Assembly (NCBI GenBank): GCA_043228905.1
Contig: JBHGNT010000002.1
Coordinates: 19,468,001-19,532,000, forward strand
Length of the DNA stretch: 64,000 nt
Source of the DNA: Azolla caroliniana
Taxonomy: Eukaryota > Polypodiophyta
Reading direction: 5' to 3'
The notes under the pieces are model-generated. The model saw only the letters and a program-made list of their open reading frames with translations. It was not told the origin of the DNA and made no database searches. A program made the translations under genes and the position numbers. Positions 49,912 to 59,791 of the stretch are shown one piece after another; the stretch's first letter is position 1; each line of letters begins with the position of its first letter.

Positions 49912-50098
49912 GCTGAATTGGGCCTATTGAGCAGACAAGCCGACTAAGGAAGTCGAGGTGTGCAGGAACAGAAGGGTCGCGGCAAACGGGACCAGACCGG
50001 ACGAGGAGCGCGAGAGAGGCGAAGTGACGCTAGAAGGAGCCAGGTGGAAGGATCAACTGCCATAGAGACTGACACTACGATCCGACCTCAAATTGAGC

Positions 50099-50109
50099 TT
50101 GAGGGGGAG
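50099..50109 (+). promoter_or_regulatory. Polypurine tract of copia-1 before its 3' LTR
   Basis: TTGAGGGGGAG immediately before TGTTGAGCGG, the LTR start: the classic plus-strand primer position. Confidence 0.75.
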
Positions 50110-50197
50110 TGTTGAGCGGCAAGCTCAACCGGATCCGGAATCGGCTGAATAAGCCTAAGCCGGATCGGCATCCAGAAGGGTGAGCCAGTGAGCAAGT
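50110..50197 (+). repeat. copia-1 3' LTR, first part
   Basis: TGTTGAGCGGCAAGC... to GAGCAAGT, then split by copia-2. It continues at 56781/56786 with GAGCCGGTTAGC. Confidence 0.75.
50193..50197. repeat. copia-2 target duplication, left (CAAGT)
   Basis: CAAGT is repeated exactly at 56781-56785, the 5-bp duplication normal for copia elements. Confidence 0.9.
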
Positions 50198-50883
50198 TGT
50201 TGAAAAAACAGTGCTCTCGGCCACAACCGAGGAATAGGATTAACTCACAGAAAACGGGAAATACAAAGTGCACGAGGATAATAGAGAGAAAGGTACACTG
50301 GATGTTTTACGTGGAAAACCCTAAATGGGAAAAACCACGGGAGTCCTCAAACTCCAACTATCACTATGAACAGAGATGTACACTGGTGAAGCTACAAGGC
50401 AACAACCTTGAGCTCACTGTCTTCGCCACAGGCGGCGGTAATACACAGAGGCAACGACCTCTTCGTCTCTCTCTCTCTCTCTCTCTCTCGGCTGCTCTCT
50501 CTTCGCATAAAAAATGAGCAACAAAAAACATGAAACTGTTTGCCCTAAGTCATATTTATACACATATGACTTTCGGGCTATTTACAATTATAGCCTCAAG
50601 GGCTCGTGGCAAACATATTCACAAATATGTCCCCGCATCCGGATCTCTCTCCGGGTACACTCGTCATCCGGCTCCGTAACCTGGGTCTTCAGCATCCGGC
50701 TCCGTAGCCGGGGTCTTCATCATCCGGCTCCGTAGTCGGGGTCTTCAGCATCCGGCTCCGTAGTCAGGGTCTCTTCATCCGGCTTCATGCCGGGTACTCT
50801 TCATCATCCGGTTCCGTAACCGCAACCGGGCTTGCCGTCATTCATCTCCGGACATCCCATCCGGAGAGACCGAAATCCCAACA
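50198..50883 (-). repeat. copia-2 3' LTR (left), 686 bp
   Basis: TGTTGAAAAAA...ATCCCAACA. Followed by AACTCCCCCTTC, the complement of a GAAGGGGGAG polypurine tract. Contains a (CT)n run and about six 27-bp CATCCGGCTCCGTAG-type minisatellite units (50665-50830). A TATAAAT box on the sense strand lies near 50554-50560. Confidence 0.93.
50665..50830. repeat. 27-bp minisatellite inside copia-2 LTR
   Basis: About six imperfect units starting CATCCGG(C/T)TCCGTA and ending GGGTCTTCA(G/T). The same array is in the right LTR (from about 56562). Confidence 0.8.
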
Positions 50884-50893
50884 AACTCCCCCT

Positions 50894-53640
50894 TCACTTC
50901 GGCATGGGATGTCTCTCCAATCCGATCCTCTTCCGGCATGCTTCCAGCTTGTCGGGTGTAAGCACCTTGGTCAGCATATCCGACCCGTTCTCGTCCGTGT
51001 GGATCTTCGTCAGCACGAACTCCTTGTCTTCTATCCTTTCCCGGATCCAGTGGTATCTACGCTGGATGTGCTTCGTCCGGGAGTGATAGGTCGCATTCTT
51101 CGCAAGGTGGATGGCACTCTGACTGTCGCAGTAGAGTCGGTACTCCTCCTGCCGGATACCGAGCTCTCTAATGAAGTCCTTCATCCATATTATTTCCTTG
51201 CCGGCTTCAACAGCCGCCATGTACTCCGCCTCTGTGGTTGACAACGCAACCGTCTTCTGCAGCCTCGACTGCCACGAAACAGCTCCCCCTGCATACGTCA
51301 TCACATACCCTGATGTGGACCGGCTGGTATCTGCATCAGCCGACATATCCGAATCGGTAAAGCCGTCGAGTTCGGGCTTACCGGAGCCGAATCGGAGGCA
51401 CACGTTTGCCGTGCCCTTCAGGTATCAGAGTATCCACTTGACCGCGTTCCAGTGCTCTTTGCCGGGATTGCTCATGTATCGGCTCACCAATCCGACTGCG
51501 TATCCTATGTCCGGTCTTGTACACACCATTGCGTACATCAAGCTTCCGACGGCAGAGGCATATGGTACTTTCATCATGTCCTCCTTTTCAGCCTTTGTCT
51601 TGGGGCTTTGCTTGCTGGACAACTTGCAGTTTGCCGGGAGGGTTGACCCGACCGGTCTTGCTTCCGACATGTTGAACCGGTGAAGCACCTTTGTCACGTA
51701 CTTCTCCTGTGACAGCCACAACTGCTTCTTCTTCCGGTTCCGGATGATGTGCATCCCTAGTATTTGCCTCGCCGGACCCAGGTCCTTCATTGAGAAGGTT
51801 CGGTGGAGTGCTTTCTTCAGCATCCGTATCTTGACCTGGTCCCGTCCGACGATCAACATGTCGTCCACGTACAGGAGGAGTATTAGAGAGTCTCCTCCTT
51901 CGAACTTCTTCACAAACACGCAGTGATCGGACTGCGTTTTGTGGTACCCTTCGTCGGTCATGAAGGAGTCGAACTTCCGGTACCATTGCCGGGGAGCCTG
52001 CTTCAGTCCGTAAAGGCTCTTCTTCAACCGGCATACCAGGTGCTCCTTCCCTTTCTTCTCGAATCCTTCCGGTTGCTGCATGTAGATCTCTTCTTCGAGG
52101 TCACCGTGAAGGAATGCCGTCTTCACGTCCATCTGTTCTACCTCGAGGTCCATGCTTGCCGCTATGCTCAGCACCGTCCGGATGGAGGTCATCTTCACCA
52201 CCGGGGCAAATATCTCGTCGAAGTCGACGCCCTTCTTCTGCTGGAACCCCTTCACCACGATCCTGGCTTTGTATCTCGGGGGGTTTCCGGCATCTCCCGG
52301 TTTCAGCTTGAACACCCACTTGTTTCGAAGTGCCCGCTTTCCTTTCGGCAACTCCACAAGTTCGTATGTGTGGTTCTCATGCAGGGAATCCATCTCCTCC
52401 TGCATGGCACTTAACCACCTGCGGCTATGGGTGTCAAGCTTTGCTTCTTCAAAACTCTCCGGCTCCCCCTCGTCGGTTAGCAGTACGTGCTCTGGTTCCG
52501 GAAATCTCCGGGGGGGCCTTCTCTCTCTTAGAGGATATCTCCGTTCCGGAGCTTCAGTAACCGGTTCCTCCGTTTCTTCTTCATCCGAATCCATTTCGGA
52601 TCGGGGCCGGTTCCGGTATCAGTTTCATCTTCCTCGGCCGGTTCTGTTTTCTTCACCGTCTTCGGCCGGGTCCTCGAGTGCTAACCGGTCCCTTGCCGGT
52701 CGGGACTGCTCCTCGTAGAGTTTATCCTCACCGGTCGACTTGGAGCTCTTCATCTTCTTCTCCGACTCCCAGTCTGCGAGTGTCTTGTCCTCCATGAAGA
52801 TGATATCTCGACTCCTGAATATCTTCTTGTCGACCGGGTCCCATGCTCGGTAGCCGAACTCGTCATCGCCGTAACCGAGGAATATGCATGGCCGGGTCTT
52901 TGGATCTAACTTTCCTCTCCGGTCCTTTGCCACATGCACGTATGCGAGACACCCGAACACCTTCAGATGCCGGTAGGATACTTCCCTACCGGTCCACACT
53001 CTCTGCGGCGTGTCTCCGTCCAAAGGTACTGAGGGTGATCTGTTTATCACGTATGTCGCCGTTGACATCGCCTCAGCCCAAAACCCCTTGGGTAATTCCG
53101 CATGCGCCAGCATACTCCGGACCCTCTCCAATATGGTCCGGTTCATCCTCTCGGCCAGCCCGTTTAGTTCCGGCGTCTTCGGCACAGTAAACTCGAGCCG
53201 GATTCCCTTCGAGCGACAGTACTCCGCGAACTGCCCCCGGTATTCCCCTCCGTTATCCGCTCGTATCGCTTTCAGCTTCTTGCCGGATTCTCTTTCCACT
53301 CTCGCGTGGAGTTCTTTGAAGACGGACAATACTTGGTCCTTTGTCTTCAACGGTGCCGTCCACAGCTTCCGGCTGTGATCATCAATGAATGTTACGAAGT
53401 ACTGGGCTCCGCCATGTGACTTCGTTTCTACTTGACACACGTCAGTGTGCACCAACTCCAATGGTGCGCTACGTCTCGTCGGTGGCCTTGAGTGGAAGGA
53501 GGTTCGGTTCTGTTTACCTACCAGGCAATCGATGCACTTCTCCAGGTGCACATGCTTCACTGGAATAAGGTTGTCTTCTGCAAGCCTCTTCATCCCCTTC
53601 TCACTCATGTGACACAGTCTCTTGTGCCACAACTCACTGG
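50894..53640 (-). pseudogene. pol: copia-2 integrase, RT and RNase H
   Basis: One frame from the solo-LTR junction (53640) to the stop at 50894, with TGA at 52625-52627 and 52619-52621 (acidic linker) and 51425-51427. Integrase: ELWHKRLCHMS with CIDC finger; DDE in HTDVCQVETKS, IRADNGGEYRG and LNGLAERMNRT. RT: WVFKLKPGDAG, VDFDEIFAPVVKM, QMDVKTAFLHGDLEEEIYM, SLYGLKQAPRQWY, YVDDMLIVG. RNase H: FTDSDMSADADTSRSTSGY, STTEAEYMAAVEAGKE, YCDSQSAIHLAKN, RTKHIQRRYHWIRE. All three stops fit CGA to TGA. Confidence 0.92.
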
Positions 53641-54735
53641 TGTCGTGGCGTGGCTCGCCTAGAAGCGTAGCGTTGCGTAGACAAATGAAATCGTGAAAGT
53701 GAGGAAGGAATCACTGGGATTATGGACGGAAGAGACGAAAGAGTAGAGATAGATAAATAGTGATCAACAAGATATGACAAGATAGGATATAGAATGATAT
53801 TTGAAGCAATAAAAGAGATTTATAATTATTTGATAAAAGAGTTACAAAATGATTGTGCACATCGTTGAACCTCCGAACTTTGTCTTGCAAGGTAATCGCT
53901 CTTCTCTTTCTTGATCGTAGACCATTACAATCTTCACTTCAATATTTTGATGAAGATAAGGCTCGAACCGCCTCCCTCTTGTTGAGAGTTGACCACCACG
54001 ACCGCCAAGCTAGAGCTCTACGTTTATGTTAAACTTCTTCCCTTCTTTCTCTATTTTTATGATATCTCTTATGAAATACATAATTTGATTGATATCTCAT
54101 ACATATCTCCCTTTGATATTCTCTTTCACCATTTAAATAGGTGCCCCCATGCATATGATGCATTGGAGGGTACAAATCATGCATGTAGTGCATGAAATGC
54201 ATGTGATGCATGATCGCCATTTGGCGTTCATGTATTACATGTGATGCATGATAAACATCTCGCTCATTTGAGCTTTTATGTATGAAACAATATATGCAAT
54301 AACAATAAACATGAAAACATAATCTTAAAGAGAAAGGGCCTATCCTAATGGTAGGTGTGTCAACTTTGGTGTATGAGGTTGTGGGTTTGAGTCTCAAAAT
54401 GCTATTGAATACAACATACAACTTTATTTTTATATCATGAAGCAAATCCTTTATGTAATATAAAGTATATATAAAGTATGCTTTATTTTATGTATATTAC
54501 TAGTATAGAGTAAATGGTAAGATTTGAGAGTCATAGGGTGGGGTTATTGGTTCAAGTCCTCTCTTGTTTGTGTAATATAATATATTTATCTATATATATA
54601 TATTATTTTTCTTTACATATATATAATATTATCATATGTGTTGTTAACATTATATAAAACATTATCAAATGTTATTTTAGTTACGTATTTATCTTATTGT
54701 AGACTTTTAATGTGAAGCTTTCGTACTTCACGACA
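53641..54735 (-). mobile_element. Solo LTR of the gypsy-3 family inside copia-2
   Basis: 1095 bp, same ends as the gypsy-3 LTRs and apparently identical to the one at 43380-44474. Flanked by CTGG (left) and CCGG (right), a 4-bp duplication with one change. Discounting it restores the copia-2 frame between protease and integrase. It arose by LTR-LTR recombination. Confidence 0.93.
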
Positions 54736-56066
54736 CCGGCAGTATCGGCTGCCACGTTCAGCTCCTCCGGACATAGCCGGGAATTCATGAGGTACAGTGT
54801 GTTGATCTTCCGGGCCCGAGCCACTATCAGGCTCCCTTTGCTGAACTTCATGACACCGTTCCGGATGCTACCTGTGTAGCCTTCATCATCTAGCCTCCCG
54901 GCCGAGATCAGGTTCAATCGGACCTCCGGAACGTGTCGAACATCCTTCAGCAGCATCTTGCATCCGGTTGATGTCATCAGCCACACGTCTCCTATGCCGG
55001 CAATCCGGCATGTACCTTCATTTCCCATCCGGACACAGCCGTGCTCACCGGTTGTGTAGGATGAGAAGTATTTCTTCTCCGGGGTCAGGTGGAACGATGC
55101 TCCGGAATCGACCACCCAGGTCATCTCTTCACCGTCAAGGTTCAGCTCCGTCTCTTCGGTAATGAGCATTATCTCTTCTTCACTTGCCGCGAGTGTTGTC
55201 GTTCCTTTCCGGTCCTGCCCTCGCCGATCCGGACCTCTCCGGTCCGTGGCTCCTCGGTATGCACCGTTTCTCTCCGGTGACTTCTTCGAATCGGTGTCGT
55301 CGGCTCCGTTGTCCTTTCGGTAATGCCGACAATTCTTCCGGAAGTGCCCCGGCTTCCCACAGTGGAAGCATGTGGGTCTTCCTCTTGACTGCGACCGGGT
55401 CCCCGACTTCTCCCGTCTTTGCGGACTCCGGTTCCATTGTCTTCCCCGTTCCGATTCGGTAAGCAGCGCCTTCGAGTCGGAGGCCGGTTCTTTATCTCTC
55501 CGACGCGCTTCTTCATTTAGAATACTTGTCTTTACCGTTTGTAGAGACAAGTTATCTTCGGTGCAGGAGGTGCTGAGAGTCACCACCAAGTTCTCCCAGC
55601 TTTCCGGCAATGTACACATCAAAATGATGGCTTGCATTGCATCCTCCAACGGGAACTTGATCGCCGCAAGCTGGTTCACTAATCCCATGAACGTGCTCAT
55701 GTGTTCCACCATATTCTCGCCATCCCGGTACTTGAGGTTCACTATCTTCCTCATCAGGGAGGTCCGGTTCAACGCATTCTTCCTCTCGTAGAGGCCCGAC
55801 AGCTTCTTCCACATCTCATATGCGTTGGTGTCGTTCGCCACATGTTGCAGAACACTTACATCTACATATTGCCGGATCGTCGCTACGGCTTTCCGGTTCA
55901 GGAGCTTCCACTCCGACTCTATTACCCCCTTGGGTATCTCGGCATTGTCGATCGGTTCATACAGGTCTCGGATGATGAGAAGGTCTTCCATCTTTATCTT
56001 CCAGTCGGCGTAGTTCTGTGAGTTCAACACCATCATGCCCGGAGGCCCACTACCGCCGCCTTCCAT
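54736..56066 (-). pseudogene. gag: copia-2 Gag and protease
   Basis: ATG 56066 (MEGGGSGPPGMMVLN); the same frame is open further into the LTR, but this start lies just after the primer site. Gag core: NYADWKIKMEDLLI, YEMWKKLSGLYERKNALNRTSLMRK and EEARRRDKE. Zinc knuckle CFHCGKPGHFRKNC. Protease WVVDSGASFHLTPEKKYF with intact DSG, ending LNVAADTAG at the solo LTR. No stop in this part. The polyprotein is cut only by the insertion. Confidence 0.9.
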
Positions 56067-56082
56067 TTTCTGTGTTACCGTC

Positions 56083-56094
56083 GCTCTGATACCA
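56083..56094 (-). promoter_or_regulatory. copia-2 primer-binding site (initiator Met tRNA)
   Basis: On the sense strand TGGTATCAGAGC follows the 5' LTR end after AG. This is the standard complement of plant initiator methionine tRNA used by copia elements. Confidence 0.92.
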
Positions 56095-56096
56095 CT

Positions 56097-56780
56097 TGTT
56101 GAAAAAAGAGTGCTCTCGGCCACAACCGAGGAATAGGATTAACTCACAGAAAACAGGAAATACAAAGTGCACGAGGATAATAGAGAGAAAGGTACACTGG
56201 ATGTTTTACGTGGAAAACCCTAAATGGGAAAAACCACGGGAGTCCTCAAACTCCAACTATCACTATGAACAGAGATGTACACTGGTGAAGCTACAAGGCA
56301 ACAACCTTGAGCTCACTGTCTTCGCCACAGGCGGCGGTAATACACAGAGGCAACGACCTCTTCGTCTCTCTCTCTCTCTCTCTCTCGGTTGCTCTCTCTT
56401 CGCATAAAAAATGAGCAACAAAAAACATGAAACTGTTTGCCCTAAGTCATATTTATACACATATGACTTTCGGGCTATTTACAATTATAGCCTCAAGGGC
56501 TCGTGGCAAACATATTCACAAATATGTCCCCGCATCCGGATCTCTCTCCGGGTACACTCGTCATCCGGCTCCGTAACCTGGGTCTTCAGCATCCGGCTCC
56601 GTAGCCGGGGTCTTCATCATCCGGCTCCGTAGTCGGGGTCTTCAGCATCCGGCTCCGTAGTCAGGGTCTCTTCATCCGGCTTCATGCCGGGTACTCTTCA
56701 TCATCCGGTTCCGTAACCGCAACCGGGCTTGCCGTCATTCATCTCCGGACATCCCATCCGGAGAGACCGAAATCCCAACA
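56097..56780 (-). repeat. copia-2 5' LTR (right), 684 bp
   Basis: Same ends and content as 50198-50883, with a shorter CT run and about three substitutions. Confidence 0.93.
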
Positions 56781-56785
56781 CAAGT

Positions 56786-57010
56786 GAGCCGGTTAGCTGG
56801 ATCAAGCAGTAACCGGAAGCCAAGTAGCAACTAGTCTACTAGGGAGTTAATATCTCGTAGTTAGTGTTTGACGCTCGTGTGAGCATTGAAGTGCACTGTA
56901 CTTCTGTCAGTCTGGATGGACTTGTATAAAAGTGTTCACTGAACACATACGATGTACAGATTGAGTAGTATTTTTTGAATTGAGTTTCTATGTTCTCTCT
57001 CTCTGTCTTT
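56786..57010 (+). repeat. copia-1 3' LTR, second part
   Basis: GAGCCGGTTAGC... continues the LTR begun at 50110. A TATAAAAG box (56925-56932) follows GGACTTG, suitable as LTR promoter. The LTR end could not be placed; a CT-rich tract starts near 56995. Confidence 0.6.
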
Positions 57011-57084
57011 GTCTCTCCCGCATACTGTTAAGCTCTCCATTAAACCTGTTTTCTATTGCTTCCACACACTATTTGTTTCTACAC

Positions 57085-58500
57085 ATGGGAAGCAAGCAAA
57101 AAGATCCAAAACACGCATAAAAGCAAAATTTTGTGTTCTTGTTGGATGCAAGATATGGAAAAATGGTTTGGTAGATGGGATGCAACACACTCGCTTCATG
57201 ATGCAACACTAGATTCCTTTGTAAATGAGGCATTTTTGCAATGCCAATGTATCATGACATGGGACAAATGTGGAGGTTCACGCTTCACACATTATACTAC
57301 ACATATTGCACCTTACTACAAAACCATATTCTTCACAAAATAGGGAAACCGTACACATTGATACATGTTAGAGCCCGTCTCGTTGTCTACCATTTGAATC
57401 ATTGCTTCCTCGCGACTTACCTCATATGCATTACAATATGAGACGAGACATTGGGGCACAAGTGATGAGAATAGTCAACTATGCACACTTTGCCCAAAAC
57501 AAGTTTGGAAGTTTGAGTATCACACTTTGATGCAATGCTCCACCTTTGATCATATTCGACCATGTTTTCCACACATCTTTGACAAAACCCAGTCCTTGCA
57601 CAAATTTCTCTCACAACTACAATGTGCACTCTCGATTGCAACATTCATTGGTAAAGTTCTAGAACATTGAGAGTCGCTACTCACTTTCACATGTATTACA
57701 TGAAATGTAATATTCTTGGTCTCATAGGTCATATTTGACCTCCAAATACGATAATAGAATCTATCTATCTATTTCACACACAAACACACATACATTGACT
57801 TCCTAAAATCGCATGGGGAGCAAACAAAAAGATCCAAAAGAAACATAAAAGCAAAACTTTGTGTTTCAGTTGATGCGAGATATGGAAAAATAATTTGGAA
57901 GATGGTATGCAACACACTTGCTTCATGATTCATCAATAGACTCCTCTACAAATGAGGCCTTTTTGCAACCCCAAAATATCATGACATGAGAAATATGTGC
58001 AGGCTCACGCTTCACACATTATACAATGTATGTTAATGCACCTAACTACAAAACCATGTTTTTCATCAAACAAAGAAACAAGACACATCAATACATGTTA
58101 AAACTCATCACTTTGTTTGTCATCCGAACCATTGCTTCCATGCGACTTAGCTCACACTCACTATAACAGGAGAGAGGGCATTGGGTCACAAGTGATATGA
58201 GTAATAAATTATGCACATTTGCCCTCAACAAGTTTTGAAGTCTAAGTATGGTACTTTGATACAATGCTCTACCTATGATCACATCCTAATATGCTTTCCA
58301 TAGTTCTTCAACCAAACCCAATCCTAGCACAAATTTCTCAATCACAATGTGTACTCTTGATTGCAACATTCATTAGTAAAGTTTTTGAACATCGAGAATC
58401 GCTACCCACTTTCACATGTACTATGAGAAAATGTTATATTTTTTTGTCTCATCAATTATATTTGATTGACCTTCGTAGACAAATAAAATCTATTTTTCTC
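57085..58500. repeat. Tandem duplication of about 728 bp
   Basis: Copy 1 (57085-57812) and copy 2 (57813 to about 58500) share ATGGG(A/G)AGCAA(G/A)CAAAAAGATCCAAAA, GATATGGAAAAAT, CACGCTTCACACATTATAC, ACTACAAAACCAT, CACTTTCACATGTA and other blocks in order. The scattered substitutions indicate an old event. No coding function recognised. Confidence 0.85.
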
Positions 58501-59790
58501 TCCTTGAGGTAATGGGTATTTGTCACATTGTTACCCAAAACTAAGACAATGGGTATTCACTCAATTTACACAATATGACCGAGCTTCATAGGTAGAGATC
58601 ATATTTCTTTTTTGGGGGTATGGAAAGCTAGATCATAATTAGGAGACGTGGAATAATTTATTACTACTCCTATAGATGGCTACTCCAAAACCTATTTATT
58701 TAATGCAAGGAAAGTACAACTTTATATTCAAAACAAACACAAATGCACAATGTACTTAATATGTCCATACAATTTATGCAATGTATCCAAATTATGTACC
58801 CACAACTCGCTAGGGACTCTGTCAATTTCTACACTAAAAATAGACTCCACTTTTGCTTATTACAACTTCTTGTACATAAAGAGTTGTAAGGAGATGCAAG
58901 AGAATGAAGCATCATCATGATTCATAACCATTAAGAAGGAAATCTAGACATATTTGGTATGCAAACCTAGACTTATTGAGGGCTAGAAGCTAGTGCAAAG
59001 AAACACACAAATACACACTCTCCCCCCTCAACTACCTACACACTTTTCTTTCTTAACTAGGGTCCTACACCATGAGAGTTACACCATGAGTGTTGCCAAT
59101 TAACTATGTACAACACAAAGTACACCTTGGCATTGTGTGCCAACCAATTACTTATATAAAACACAAGGTACACCATGAGTGCTATGCATTTGAAGCTTTT
59201 GGTATACATACCACAAAGTACACCATGGTATGGTGTGCTAGCCAATTATCTACGTTCACCGCAAGGTACACCATGAGTTCTATGCTTTGAAATTTTTTGT
59301 GTACATACCGTGTAGTCTGTGTACATTATTAGTAAAGAAGTGTACAAGTAAAGCATAAAAACAAGCTAGTTACTTAGAGAGAGCAAGAGACAACAAACAT
59401 GGTTCGGCTTATTTACAAAGGTCAAAGAAGGTAAGGTGCCACTACCAATCGGTCCTTAAATAAAAAAGACATGAAGACACAATGTTGCCAATCCCCCCTA
59501 GAAAAAGTGTCATTTTGCCAATGATTTGCCCATATGCTAGTAAATAACAAAACAAAACAAAACAAAAGCAAAAAGTAACAGGGAAAAAGGCACAAAGCTT
59601 CTTTTATCAAAAGACAGACAAGTTCCTTTCCCTCTGGGTTCTTGTTGTTTACATACAATATAAACAATGAGAATGCAAATTTTCACACACTGATTAAAAA
59701 AGAAGACACCATCCAGCCTTTCCAATAGCAATAATGATGATATTAACCTATTATTGTTATGGTTAGGGTCTGCATTGGACGATCTTTACA
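58501..59790. other. Intergenic, no gene recognised
   Basis: AT-rich, with one short tandem pair (59110-59308) listed separately. The right end probably includes the LysM gene 3' UTR. Confidence 0.5.
59110..59308. repeat. Tandem duplication of about 100 bp with internal subrepeat
   Basis: CACAAAGTACACC(T/A)TGG, GTGTGC(C/T)A(A/G)CCAATTA and CAAGGTACACCATGAGT(G/T)CTATGC occur twice in order (from about 59112 and about 59211). Within each copy a shorter AA(A/G)GTACACC unit recurs. Confidence 0.75.
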
Positions 59791-59791
59791 T

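Larger units (their letters stand above)
50198..56780 (-). mobile_element. Complete Ty1/copia element copia-2 with nested solo LTR
   Basis: LTRs at 50198-50883 and 56097-56780, initiator-Met primer site, polypurine tract, and one gag-pol frame of about 1357 codons once the solo LTR is discounted. Three TGA codons (52625, 52619, 51425) interrupt it. LTRs differ by only a few bases plus CT-run length, so it is young. It lies in the copia-1 LTR. Confidence 0.95.
32491..57010 (+). mobile_element. Ty1/copia element copia-1, host of the nested stack
   Basis: Plus-strand copia remnant in three pieces. 32491-32998 holds the start of RT, 48162-50197 holds the rest of RT-RNase H, a 3' tail and the LTR start, and 56781 to about 57010 holds the remaining 3' LTR. 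Its 5' LTR, gag, protease and integrase are missing at the PLE junction. It was split by gypsy-2 (ACGC duplication) and copia-2 (CAAGT duplication). The right end of its LTR could not be fixed. Confidence 0.8.

Noticed and set aside
50665-50830. CRISPR-like array in the copia-2 LTR
   Set aside because: Units are contiguous 27-bp minisatellite copies without unique spacers.
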